From assembly GCF_051380735.1 (NCBI RefSeq), contig NZ_JBNYXQ010000003.1, positions 62,001 to 126,000 of the forward strand: 64,000 nt of DNA. The letters are read 5' to 3'. The notes below the pieces were generated by a model. The model did no database searches and was not told the DNA's origin. It saw nothing but the letters and a program-made list of their open reading frames with translations. Positions 26,730 to 34,287 of the stretch are shown in pieces. A program made the position numbers and the translations under genes. This DNA is from Janthinobacterium sp051380735 (GTDB taxonomy: Bacteria; Pseudomonadota; Gammaproteobacteria; Burkholderiales; Burkholderiaceae_D). Numbering within the stretch: the first letter of the stretch is position 1; every line of letters starts with the position of its first letter.

Positions 26730-27425
26730 ATGAACGCCGACCCTCTAGAAATCCAAAAATTCAGTGAGCTGGCCCACCGCTGGTGGGACCCCACTTCCGA
26801 GTTTCGTCCCCTGCACGAAATTAACCCCCTGCGCCTGGAGTGGATTAACGCGAAAGTGCCGCTGGCCGGCAAGCGCGTGATCGACATCGGCTGCGGCGGC
26901 GGCATCCTGGCCGAATCGATGGCCCGCAAAGGCGCCGACGTGACGGGCATCGACCTGTCCGAAAAAGCCCTGAAGGTGGCCGACCTGCACAGCCTGGAGT
27001 CCGGCGTGAACGTGCGCTACAAGCTGATTGCCGCCGAAACCATGGCCGCCGAAGAAGCGGGCCAGTACGACGTGGTGACCTGCATGGAAATGCTCGAGCA
27101 TGTGCCCGACCCGGCCGCCATCGTCCAGGCCTGCGCGGCGCTGGTCAAACCGGGTGGCCATATCTTCATGTCGACCCTGAACCGCAACCCGAAAGCCTAT
27201 CTGTTCGCCATTCTGGGCGCTGAATACGTGCTGCGTTTGCTGCCAAAAGGCACCCACGACTACGATAAATTCATCACCCCGGCCGAGCTGTCGCAATACG
27301 CGCGCAGCGCCGGGCTAGCCATCAACGGCATGCGCGGCCTGGGCTACAACCCCCTGACCAAGATTTATTCGCTCAATAACGACACCAGCGTGAACTATCT
27401 GGTGGCCTGCACCCGCCCTTTGTAA
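26730..27425 (+). CDS. ubiG: Ubiquinone biosynthesis O-methyltransferase
   Basis: A 231-residue SAM-dependent methyltransferase that performs both O-methylations of ubiquinone synthesis. The N-terminal FSELAHRWWDPTSEFRPLHEINPLR is diagnostic, the SAM site reads VIDIGCGGGILAESMA, and later motifs VVTCMEMLEHVPDP and FMSTLNRNPKAY are present. The start MNADPLEIQ is chosen over an ATG 27 bases upstream that overlaps the leader. It precedes gph on the same strand; a hairpin with T-tract sits between them. Confidence 0.94.
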   Translation: MNADPLEIQKFSELAHRWWDPTSEFRPLHEINPLRLEWINAKVPLAGKRVIDIGCGGGILAESMARKGADVTGIDLSEKALKVADLHSLESGVNVRYKLIAAETMAAEEAGQYDVVTCMEMLEHVPDPAAIVQACAALVKPGGHIFMSTLNRNPKAYLFAILGAEYVLRLLPKGTHDYDKFITPAELSQYARSAGLAINGMRGLGYNPLTKIYSLNNDTSVNYLVACTRPL

Positions 27426-27443
27426 CGCAAAAACCACACTCTA

Positions 27444-27475
27444 GGCGGCTACGGCCGCCATTTTTCATTTTTTAC
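27444..27475 (+). terminator. Rho-independent terminator after ubiG
   Basis: GGCGGC-tacg-GCCGCC stem (27444-27459) followed by ATTTTTCATTTTTT. It lies between ubiG and gph, so gph may depend on read-through or its own promoter. Confidence 0.75.
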
Positions 27476-27501
27476 TTATTTTTACCGAGCCTGCGCCCGA
27501 C

Positions 27502-28206
27502 ATGACTACCGACCACCTGCCAGCCCCGCGCGCCATCCTGTTCGACCTTGACGGCACCCTGGCCGACACCGCACCTGACCTGGCGGCCGCCATCAACCTG
27601 ATGCGCACCCGCGCCGGCCTGGCACCCACGCCCTACGAGGTATTGCGCCCTACAGCCTCGGCCGGCGCGCGCGGCATGATAGGCGCGTCCTACGGCATCG
27701 CCCCCGGTGAAAACGGCTACGAGTCCCTGAAAAACGGTTTCCTCGACAACTACGAAGCCGCCCTGGCCGTGGAAAGCCGCTTGTTCGATGGAGTGCCCGA
27801 CCTGCTCGACGGCCTGACAGCCCTCGGTCTGCAATGGGGCGTTGTAACCAACAAGGCAGCCCGCTTCACCGACCCGCTGGTGGGCCAGATCGGCCTGGCT
27901 TCCGCCGGCTGCGTGATCTCGGGCGACACCATGCCCCACCCGAAACCCCACCCCGCCCCCCTGCTGGAAGCAGCCCGCCGCCTGAACCTGGCTCCCGGGC
28001 AATGCTGGTACGTCGGCGACGACCTGCGCGACATCCAGGCCGGCCGCGCCGCCGGCATGCGCACCATCGCCTGCGCCTGGGGCTACTGCGGCCCGGTCGA
28101 GCCGCTGACGTGGAGTGCCGATTATTTGCTGGAGACGCCGCAGGCCTTGCTGGAACTGGTGAGCGAGGTGGTGCTGGCCGAGCGGGAAAGGCAGTTGGCG
28201 GCTTGA
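27502..28206 (+). CDS. gph: Phosphoglycolate phosphatase (HAD family)
   Basis: A 234-residue haloacid-dehalogenase-type phosphatase removing phosphate from 2-phosphoglycolate. Motif I is LFDLDGTLADTAPDL, motif II the VVTNKA threonine region, motif III the Lys in HPKPHPAPLL, and motif IV VGDDLRDIQAGRAAGM. The cap lies between motifs I and II. The ubiG-gph neighbourhood is conserved in beta-proteobacteria, which supports this name over a generic HAD phosphatase. The last codons are followed by a variant of the dispersed palindrome and then ssrA. Confidence 0.88.
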   Translation: MTTDHLPAPRAILFDLDGTLADTAPDLAAAINLMRTRAGLAPTPYEVLRPTASAGARGMIGASYGIAPGENGYESLKNGFLDNYEAALAVESRLFDGVPDLLDGLTALGLQWGVVTNKAARFTDPLVGQIGLASAGCVISGDTMPHPKPHPAPLLEAARRLNLAPGQCWYVGDDLRDIQAGRAAGMRTIACAWGYCGPVEPLTWSADYLLETPQALLELVSEVVLAERERQLAA

Positions 28207-28255
28207 TTTGCGGCCGTTCGAGGCCACACGAGATTTTTCGGCCCGCAGCAGAAAT

Positions 28256-28295
28256 CCGGGGTCAGACGGGGTCGCCGAGACCCGTCGGGTCTGAC
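28256..28295. repeat. Dispersed intergenic palindrome, expanded variant
   Basis: CCGGGGTCAGAC (28256-28267) and GGGTCTGAC (28287-28295) flank an inner dyad GGGTCgccgaGACCC. Compared with the compact copies at 16 and 19 kb this one has an extra hairpin inserted between the two arms. It lies between gph and ssrA. Confidence 0.65.
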
Positions 28296-28466
28296 GCCAG
28301 CAGTTGCCGTTAGGTTAAAGGTTACGTCCACCACTAGTCTACGAAACATTCATATCGTGAAGCAGTGAATTCTCTCAGCCTGCTGATCGCCTCACTACAT
28401 CTTCCAGAGACACGCACGAATGCACCATGCAAGACTGTGAAGTTTGCGCTACAATGAACGTTCTGT

Positions 28467-28826
28467 GGGGACGACCTGGTTTCGACGTGGGTTGCAAAGC
28501 AGCGCAGGGCATACCGAGGGCTGGTTACCTCGTAAATACACCCAGAAAAACTTAACTGCAAACGATAACTCGTACGCACTGGCAGCTTAATTGCTGTTAG
28601 CTCCTAAACGCTTCTTCCCTGGGGCGGACCGTTAAAAGTCAAGGAGTCATTTACAGGGAATCGCGTTCCAATGGGTCACTTAGCGGAACGTTAAATCTAA
28701 GGTGAATCGCTTGTCCATAACGTGCACATCCGTGCTGGGCCGGTTAAATTAAATGATAGTGCTAAGTATGTAGAACTGTCTGTAGAGTGCTTGCGGACGC
28801 GGGTTCGATTCCCGCCGTCTCCACCA
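28467..28826 (+). ncRNA. ssrA: tmRNA
   Basis: The ribosome-rescue RNA. The 5' end GGGGACGACCTGGTTTCGAC pairs with the 3' GTCTCC before ACCA, forming the alanyl acceptor stem, and the T-arm reads GGTTCGATTCC. The tag frame at 28558-28590 encodes ANDNSYALAA and a TAA stop. A TACAAT at 28450-28455 is a likely -10 box, with no clear -35. The mature RNA is about 360 nt, the usual size. The 3' end is the classic attachment site for integrating elements, and its last bases are repeated at 33961-33981. Confidence 0.96.
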
Positions 28827-28831
28827 CTGGA
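28811..28831 (+). repeat. ssrA 3'-end sequence, left copy of att-like repeat
   Basis: The last 16 bases of ssrA plus five more. It matches 33961-33981 at 19 of 21 positions in direct orientation. The 3' end of ssrA is a common integration target, so this is the candidate left attachment site of the 28.8-34 kb segment. Confidence 0.6.
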
Positions 28832-28882
28832 TTAAAAAATAAAGGCCCCCAAGCGCAAGCGACGGGGCCTTTATTTTTTAAT
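28831..28882. terminator. Bidirectional terminator after ssrA
   Basis: A 19-bp perfect inverted repeat (28831-28849 and 28864-28882) with GGCCCC/GGGGCC at its core and A- or T-rich outer arms, giving T-tracts on both strands. The copy of this region at 33.98 kb lacks it. Confidence 0.9.
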
Positions 28883-28887
28883 CCAAC

Positions 28888-29097
28888 GACGAAACCGCGG
28901 GAACCGATTCCGCGTCCGGCACGGACGCGGGGGTTTTGCGGGACTTCGCCGAGCGCAGCTCGGCGCCGCAAAACCGGGTTGCGCTTGCAAGCGCAACCCC
29001 CTCCGATTCTTCTGACCAGGTTTGCGCCGCAGGCGGTTTTTCCTAACGACAAGATCAACTGCTCAGGCGGTGTGCAAATGGCGGACCTGACCCCGGC
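28888..29097 (+). repeat. Structured direct repeat, left copy
   Basis: Matches 33982-34194 in the same orientation. The core 28910-29023 differs from 34004-34117 at a single base in 114; flanks are more diverged. It contains several dyads: GGTTTTGCGG/CCGCAAAACC, GAGC/GCTC, and a perfect 24-base palindrome at 28976-28999 centred on CTTGCAAG. Confidence 0.85.
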
Positions 29098-29108
29098 GTG
29101 CTGCGCTG

Positions 29109-29306
29109 ATGGAACAATTTACGGCAAAGCCGACGGCCAGCATTCCCGAGGCCGGCGACAATGGCAGCGAAACCTGTGCGGCCTGGCGTTTTCTTGGCAA
29201 CGACGAGGCGTCGTGGCAAGACATCCCCGCCCCGCAGTGGGAACGTACCGGAGCCGCGACTCAAGAGCGCCTCGGGCATTTGCACAACAAGGTGCCAAAA
29301 CCATAA
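29109..29306 (+). pseudogene. IS4-family transposase remnant (N-terminal piece)
   Basis: A 65-codon open stretch reading MEQFTAKPTASIPEA, then AWRFLGNDEASWQDI and PQWERTGAATQERL. This matches the N-terminal DNA-binding region of IS4/Tn5-type transposases (RLxxLxxxxxAKPTASIPxA ... AYRFFxNDxxxWxDIxxPHW). The DDE catalytic domain is absent and the frame stops shortly after, so it is a dead fragment. It lies between the structured repeat and the iron-uptake operon. Confidence 0.65.
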
Positions 29307-29314
29307 AATTTCCT

Positions 29315-29342
29315 TTGACTGTAAACGATTCTCATTTAAAAT
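29315..29342 (+). promoter_or_regulatory. Promoter of the TonB receptor operon
   Basis: TTGACT at 29315-29320, 16-base spacer, TAAAAT at 29337-29342. The -10 box is covered by the inverted repeat listed next, which is the expected layout for iron repression by Fur. Confidence 0.5.
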
Positions 29343-29369
29343 AATTATTAAATGAGAATGGTTCTTATT
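29328..29369 (+). promoter_or_regulatory. Fur-type operator (two overlapping dyads)
   Basis: A perfect 12-bp inverted repeat, ATTCTCATTTAA (29328-29339) and TTAAATGAGAAT (29348-29359), overlaps a second dyad AATGAGAA-tgg-TTCTTATT (29351-29369). Both resemble Fur boxes (alternating GATAAT-like hexamers). Position over the promoter of a TonB receptor gene supports iron control. Confidence 0.7.
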
Positions 29370-29389
29370 CCAATAAAAAGGGGATTTGC

Positions 29390-31540
29390 ATGCGTATCAA
29401 GGTGATGGTGTTGGCAATGGCGGTGGTGACGGCCGGGTGGCAGGCGAAGGCGGCGGCCGACGAGGCGGCGCCGGTCGAGCAGGTCATCATCTCCGGCGAT
29501 AAGCTCCAGCGCACGGAGATTGACAGCGCCGCCAGCGTCGGCGCGCGCAACCGGCGCCAGATCGCCGAGTCGGGCGCGGCCACCATTGAGGACGTGGCCG
29601 CGCAAATGGCCAACGTCGGCACCGCCGAGGGCCTGTCGATCCGCGGCGTCGGTTTGAGCGGGCCCACCGGCGGCGGCGGGCGCACCATCACGGTTGTCGT
29701 CGACGGTGTGGCGCAGGACGGCTTCGGCCAGGATATCGGCGGCATCAGCGTGTGGGACGCCGACCGCCTGGAGGTGCTGCGCGGGCCACAATCGACCAAC
29801 CAGGGCCGCAACTCGCTGGCCGGCGCAGTGGTGGTCAAGACGCGCGATCCGTCCGATAACGCCGATTTGAGTTACCGCGCCAGCGCCGGCAACCAGAACT
29901 CGCACCGCGTGGCGGTGGCCGGCGGCGGCGCAATCGTTGACCAGGTTCTGGCCGGGCGCATCGCATTCGAACAGCGCCGCAACGACGGCGGCACCTATGA
30001 TCCGACCCGCGACGACCACCGCTTCAACCACGACGACGGCTACACGCTGCGTGCCAAGCTGCGCGTGACGCCGTGGGGCGATCGCTATCAGGCCTTGATC
30101 ACACTGGTCGACGAAGAGCGCAAGTTCGGCAGCCCGCACGTGGAAGCGGTGAGCTATCCGGCTTCGGCGCGCGTGAACCTGTCGAACGTGGCGCGCGACT
30201 CGGACAACCGCGCTCGCTCGGCGGCGCTCGAGCAGACCTTCCGCCTCGGCGCGGCCGACGTCACGCTGTTGTCGACCTATTCCCACAACCGCTACAAGCG
30301 CCTGTTCGACTACGATTCGACGGAACTGAACCAGGGCTACCGCACCGGCGAGAACACCACTGGCCAGTGGACCCAGGAGGCGCGCGCCAATATCGAAACG
30401 ACGCTGTTCGGCCGTCCTCTCAAGGGCGTGGCGGGCCTTTACTACGCCAACCAGCGCTACGACTTCGACAACATGTTCATCGTGCCGCTGTCTTATGTGC
30501 TGGGATTGACGGGCCAGTGCAGGGTACAGGCGGCGTGCGACGCACAATACGGCGCGGATTTCATCAATCGCGGCAACACCCAAGCCGACCGCACCCGCAC
30601 CCGCGCCGTGTTCACGGAGTTCGACTACGTGATCGACAATCTGACCGTGACGGCCGGCCTGCGCTACGATGGCGAAAGCCAGAGCCGCGTGCCGACCAGC
30701 GTGACAACCGGCACCTCAGCGCTGGCGCGCACCGTGCTCGCGCGACTGATTTCCGGCGGTGTATTCGCCGCCGACGGCACGCAGCATCTCGGCACCGACA
30801 CCTCGGTATGGCTGCCCAAGCTGGGCGTGCGCTATGCACTCGCCCCGGCGTGGGTGGCCGGGCTGACGGCGCAGCGCGGCTACCGCACCGGCGGCGTCGA
30901 TTACAGCTACCAGCGCGGCGCCAAAGCCTTCAATCCCGAGTTCACCAACAACTACGAAGCGTCCCTCAAAGGGGCGCTCGACAACGGCCTGGTAGTCGCG
31001 CTCAACGCCTATCGTGTCGACTGGACCGACCAGCAGGTCGATGTCGGCCGCAATTCGCTCGACACGTATTTCGTCAACGCCGGCAAGTCGCGCTTGCAAG
31101 GCCTGGAGGCCGAGGTGCGCGGCCGCGTGATCAAAAACCTGGAGCTGTTCGGCGCCGTCGGCGTGGCCAGAACGCGCTACATCGACTTCGTCTCGCCGCA
31201 GGGCGACTTCACCGGCAACCGCTTCCCCGACTCGCCGCGCCTGACGCAGTCGATCGGTTTCAGCTGGACCCCCGGCGGCTGGCTGGTGAACGCGAACTTG
31301 GTGCACGCCGACGGCAGCTACACCGGCCCCGAGAACGTCGAGCGCAACGACGGCCACACCACCTTGGGCGCCAAGCTGGCCTACACCTTGGCCAACGGCG
31401 TGACGCTGTTCGCCAGCGGGACCAACCTGACCGATCGCACCTACATCGCCAACAACCGCATCGCGACAGTGGCGGGCCGTTACAACGTCATACTCGGCAA
31501 TCCGCGCCAGTTCGCCTTCGGCGTGCAAGGTTCCATCTAA
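29390..31540 (+). CDS. TonB-dependent siderophore receptor
   Basis: A 716-residue outer-membrane receptor. A signal peptide (residues 1-~23, to KAAA) is followed by a TonB-box-like EQVIISG, the plug domain (LSIRGVGLSG, then VVVDGVAQDGFG and DRLEVLRGPQSTNQGRNSLAG) and a 22-strand-type barrel with the C-terminal motif FASGTNLTDRTYIANN. The final residue is Ile rather than the usual aromatic. AAGGGGA at 29378-29384 is the ribosome-binding site. Fur-type operators upstream and PepSY/DUF3325/DUF3649-type genes downstream indicate ferric-siderophore uptake; the siderophore is unknown. Confidence 0.92.
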   Translation: MRIKVMVLAMAVVTAGWQAKAAADEAAPVEQVIISGDKLQRTEIDSAASVGARNRRQIAESGAATIEDVAAQMANVGTAEGLSIRGVGLSGPTGGGGRTITVVVDGVAQDGFGQDIGGISVWDADRLEVLRGPQSTNQGRNSLAGAVVVKTRDPSDNADLSYRASAGNQNSHRVAVAGGGAIVDQVLAGRIAFEQRRNDGGTYDPTRDDHRFNHDDGYTLRAKLRVTPWGDRYQALITLVDEERKFGSPHVEAVSYPASARVNLSNVARDSDNRARSAALEQTFRLGAADVTLLSTYSHNRYKRLFDYDSTELNQGYRTGENTTGQWTQEARANIETTLFGRPLKGVAGLYYANQRYDFDNMFIVPLSYVLGLTGQCRVQAACDAQYGADFINRGNTQADRTRTRAVFTEFDYVIDNLTVTAGLRYDGESQSRVPTSVTTGTSALARTVLARLISGGVFAADGTQHLGTDTSVWLPKLGVRYALAPAWVAGLTAQRGYRTGGVDYSYQRGAKAFNPEFTNNYEASLKGALDNGLVVALNAYRVDWTDQQVDVGRNSLDTYFVNAGKSRLQGLEAEVRGRVIKNLELFGAVGVARTRYIDFVSPQGDFTGNRFPDSPRLTQSIGFSWTPGGWLVNANLVHADGSYTGPENVERNDGHTTLGAKLAYTLANGVTLFASGTNLTDRTYIANNRIATVAGRYNVILGNPRQFAFGVQGSI

Positions 31541-31551
31541 AGAGGCGATCG

Positions 31552-31848
31552 ATGAACTGGATCAGCATTGTGGTGGCCGCGCTGGCCGCGCTGTGTCTTT
31601 ATTTGGCTTCGCCGCATCAGGCGCTGTGGCCTGCGGCTCTGGCGCGCAAGCACTTGCTGCGCTGGTTGGCGGTGCCGATGGCCACAGGCGCCATCGCTGC
31701 GGCGGTACGCGACTATGGTTTTTGGTGCGGCGTGTGCATCGCGCTCTCCGGTTTCATGACGACGCTGGTGCTGCTGCCATACATTGATGCATGGTTGCGC
31801 GGCCGCCGCTCGCCGCCGTCAAAACCGGGAGCGCGCCATGTGGGGTAA
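31552..31848 (+). CDS. DUF3325-like small membrane protein
   Basis: A 98-residue inner-membrane protein with three hydrophobic segments (ISIVVAALAALCLYLA, LAVPMATGAIAAAV and CGVCIALSGFMTTLVLL). Size, topology and position after a TonB receptor match DUF3325, a family found only in PepSY-type iron-uptake operons. It starts 11 bases after the receptor stop with AGAGGCGA as ribosome-binding site, and its end overlaps the next gene. Role in periplasmic siderophore handling is inferred from context. Confidence 0.75.
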   Translation: MNWISIVVAALAALCLYLASPHQALWPAALARKHLLRWLAVPMATGAIAAAVRDYGFWCGVCIALSGFMTTLVLLPYIDAWLRGRRSPPSKPGARHVG

Positions 31849-32107
31849 ATCGACCGCCGCTTTTTTCCTCGGACTGCCGCTGGCGGTGGCCGTGGTGGGC
31901 TTGTGCGCGCTGCTCAGCGGCGACCAGGCGCGCACCACGCTGCCGTGGCTGTTGGCGTTCTTTCCGGTCTGGATCGCCGTGATGGCGCTGGCCTTCCTGT
32001 TTCGCAGCGGCCTGCGCGCGTGGCTGTGGATGGGCGGGGCGACCCTGCTCGGCTACGCGGCGCTGCATGGGGCCAAGCTTGCCGGCCTGTTGAAGGTGGG
32101 CGCATGA
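31838..32107 (+). CDS. DUF3649-like small membrane protein
   Basis: An 89-residue protein with three predicted membrane helices (FFLGLPLAVAVVGLCALL, LPWLLAFFPVWIAVMALAFL and WLWMGGATLLGYAALHGA). The middle segment followed by RSGLRAWL is reminiscent of DUF3649, annotated elsewhere as an iron-uptake-associated membrane protein. It overlaps DUF3325 by 11 bases and the PepSY gene by an ATGA, so the four genes are one tightly coupled operon. Family assignment is by pattern and context. Confidence 0.65.
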   Translation: MWGKSTAAFFLGLPLAVAVVGLCALLSGDQARTTLPWLLAFFPVWIAVMALAFLFRSGLRAWLWMGGATLLGYAALHGAKLAGLLKVGA

Positions 32108-33651
32108 AATCGTCCACGCTGCGCACCTTTATTGCGGTCCACACCTGGGTGGGGCTGGTGGCGGGCTTTTGCCTGTTTATCGCGTTCTACGCCGGCGCCG
32201 TCACGCTGTTCCACAGCGAACTGCACGCGTGGCAGACGCCGCTGCCCCAGTCAACGCCGTCCATGGCCCCGGTGCAACCGCAGGCGCTGGTCGACGCCGT
32301 GCTGGCCGCGCATGCGGAAGCGGCCAAGATGTTCGCTTTGCACATGCCGACGAACTACGAACCGGAATTAACGCTGACGGTGGGCGAGCGCCATTTCCGC
32401 CTCGACGCCGCCGGCAAACTGGAGGAGTTCGAGGAACGCTCACACTTGATGGATTTCATATACCGCCTGCATTACTCGGCCGGGCTGCCCGACCAGTTTG
32501 GCCTGTACACACTGGGCGTGGTCTGCGTGCTGTATGGTCTGGCGCTGGTCAGCGGCGTGGTCATTTACGCACCCGGCTTCTTCAAGGACCTGTTCGCGCT
32601 GCGGATAGCCAAGAACCTCAAGCGCATGTGGCGCGACGCGCACAACGCGATCGGCATCCTGTCGCTGCCGTTCCACATCATGTACGCGTGGAGCAGCGCG
32701 GTGCTGGCGCTCGGCATCATCCTGCTGGCGCCATTCCAGTACATGGTTTTCGACGGCAAGCTGCTCAAGCTCGTCGGCCCCGACATCAATGCCGCTGCGC
32801 CGCCCAAGGCGGTCGGCGTGGCCGCGCCGCTGCTGCCGGTGGCCCAGGTGATGGCCGCCATCGGCCGCGCCGCGCCGGAGATGGAGGTCAAGCGTATCTT
32901 CTACCGCGATGCCGGCGATGCCAATGCGCAGGTCCAGGCATATGGCGACGCGCGCCAAGGCACCGTGGCCGCCAACGCGGCGGTGGTTCTCAACGCCAGC
33001 AACGGCAAGGTGCTGCGCGTGATCACGCCAGAGAGCTACAGCCCCGGCATGCGCTTTCTGCGCAGTTTGCAGTCGCTCCACTTCGGCAATTTCGGCCATG
33101 CAGCGGTGCAGTGGATGTACTTCGTGCTCGGCATCGCCGGCGCCTTCCTGTTCTACAGCGGGAACCTGTTGTGGATCGAGTCTCGGCGCAAGCGCCTCAA
33201 TCTGGTGCAGCCACGCAGCGGACGGCTGATGGCGCAGGCCACGCTGGGCGTGTGCCTCGGTTGCGTGGCTGGCGTGTCGGCCATGTTCGTCATCAACAAG
33301 CTGGCGCCGGCGGCGCCCGGGCATTTGCCGTTGTGGGAGGAGCGCGGCTACTACGTGGTGTTTTGGCTGGTGGTGGCGTGGGCCTTCGCGAGGGCGCCGG
33401 CACGCGCGGCATACGAGCTGCTGACGTTGTGCGCGGCGCTAACCCTGGCCATTCCGTGCGCGCACTGGATCGCAACCGGCGTCAGTCCGCTGCTGGCGCT
33501 GATGCGTGGTGACGGTGTGACTGTCGGCGTGGCGCTGGTGTCGCTGCTGGCAGCGGCACTGTATTGGAAGATGGCGCGGGCGGTGCTGCGCCGCGGCCTG
33601 CACGGCGATCCGCACAGCGTTTGGGCGCTGCGCGTGGCCACCGCCAACTAG
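32104..33651 (+). CDS. PepSY-associated membrane protein, probable siderophore-iron reductase
   Basis: A 515-residue inner-membrane protein of the PepSY_TM (PiuB/FoxB/FecR-unrelated reductase) type. An N-terminal helix with RTFIAVHTWVGLVAGFCLF, paired helices carrying conserved His residues (DFIYRLHYSAGLP, MWRDAHNAIGILSLPFHIMY and LQSLHFGNFGHAAVQW), a periplasmic PepSY-like segment at ~residues 240-310, and a C-terminal bundle of helices are visible. Related proteins reduce ferric siderophores at the inner membrane using haem coordinated by such histidines. Start at MKSSTLRTF, overlapping the upstream stop. Confidence 0.85.
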   Translation: MKSSTLRTFIAVHTWVGLVAGFCLFIAFYAGAVTLFHSELHAWQTPLPQSTPSMAPVQPQALVDAVLAAHAEAAKMFALHMPTNYEPELTLTVGERHFRLDAAGKLEEFEERSHLMDFIYRLHYSAGLPDQFGLYTLGVVCVLYGLALVSGVVIYAPGFFKDLFALRIAKNLKRMWRDAHNAIGILSLPFHIMYAWSSAVLALGIILLAPFQYMVFDGKLLKLVGPDINAAAPPKAVGVAAPLLPVAQVMAAIGRAAPEMEVKRIFYRDAGDANAQVQAYGDARQGTVAANAAVVLNASNGKVLRVITPESYSPGMRFLRSLQSLHFGNFGHAAVQWMYFVLGIAGAFLFYSGNLLWIESRRKRLNLVQPRSGRLMAQATLGVCLGCVAGVSAMFVINKLAPAAPGHLPLWEERGYYVVFWLVVAWAFARAPARAAYELLTLCAALTLAIPCAHWIATGVSPLLALMRGDGVTVGVALVSLLAAALYWKMARAVLRRGLHGDPHSVWALRVATAN

Positions 33652-33710
33652 GACCTGCTGCGGTTCTGTCACATTAGCGAACGGCAGCAGGTCGTTGGGG
33701 GAAACTACGG

Positions 33711-33845
33711 TTCACGAATCCAGGACGAATCTGGCTGTATTTGGCGACGGTCCTTGATCTGTACTACCGCAAAGTGGTGGGCTGGGCCATAGTGCCGGGT
33801 ATGCCCGCCCAGCTGGCGTGCGATCCAAGCACACTGTCGTCATAG
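33711..33845 (+). pseudogene. IS3-family transposase (OrfB) remnant
   Basis: One frame reads WLYLATVLDLYYRKVVGWAI followed by VPGMPAQLACD and a TAG. This is the conserved core of IS3-group OrfB integrase domains (WLYLAxVLDLxSRxxVGWA ... MxAxLAxxAL). Sequence before and after carries no continuing domain, so only about 45 codons remain. It lies between the PepSY gene and the right-hand repeat. Confidence 0.75.
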
Positions 33846-33960
33846 TAACGCTCCAGCCTGCTCAGCCAACGTAGCTCCTTTTGATACGCCACTCGTAGAT
33901 GGCGCATGCCGCCGCAGCGATCAACTGACAGCCAGCGGTCAGTGGTGCAGCGAAAAAACA

Positions 33961-33981
33961 GCCGCCGTCTTCACCACTGGA
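33961..33981 (+). repeat. Duplicated ssrA 3' end, right copy of att-like repeat
   Basis: Differs from the 3' end of ssrA (28811-28831) at two of 21 positions; no tmRNA body precedes it. It is followed directly by the right copy of the structured repeat, without the terminator hairpin that lies between the two in the left copy. Confidence 0.6.
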
Positions 33982-34194
33982 CGCGAAACAGCCGAAACCG
34001 AATCCGCGTCCGGCACGGACGTGGGGGTTTTGCGGGACTTCGCCGAGCGCAGCTCGGCGCCGCAAAACCGGGTTGCGCTTGCAAGCGCAACCCCCTCCGA
34101 TTCTTCTGACCAGGTTTTAGGTCGCAGGCAGTTTTTTCTAACGACAACATCAGCTACTCAGGCCGTGCCTGAATGGCGAACCTGCCCCCGGCGC
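33982..34194 (+). repeat. Structured direct repeat, right copy
   Basis: Second copy of the 28888-29097 element, same orientation; core 34004-34117 has one mismatch in 114 bases, and the remaining ~75 bases match with scattered differences. Confidence 0.85.
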
Positions 34195-34287
34195 TCGTGT
34201 GACCCCAGTACTGCAGGCCGCGCACCGTTGGTCCAGGTCGACCCAAAACTGAGCAACCGACGACTATTGCCACACAGTTGCATTTGC

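Larger units (their letters stand above)
28827..29389. other. Non-coding left edge of the inserted segment
   Basis: 563 bases between ssrA and the TonB receptor. In order: the ssrA terminator, the left copy of a structured repeat (28888-29097), the remnant of an IS4-type transposase (29109-29306), then an AT-rich promoter/operator region. No intact gene is seen. Confidence 0.7.

Noticed and set aside
30073..31551. Possible long N-terminal extension of the DUF3325-like gene within the receptor gene
   Set aside because: The extension lies wholly inside the TonB receptor frame and is low-complexity Arg-rich; the ATG at 31552 has a ribosome-binding site.
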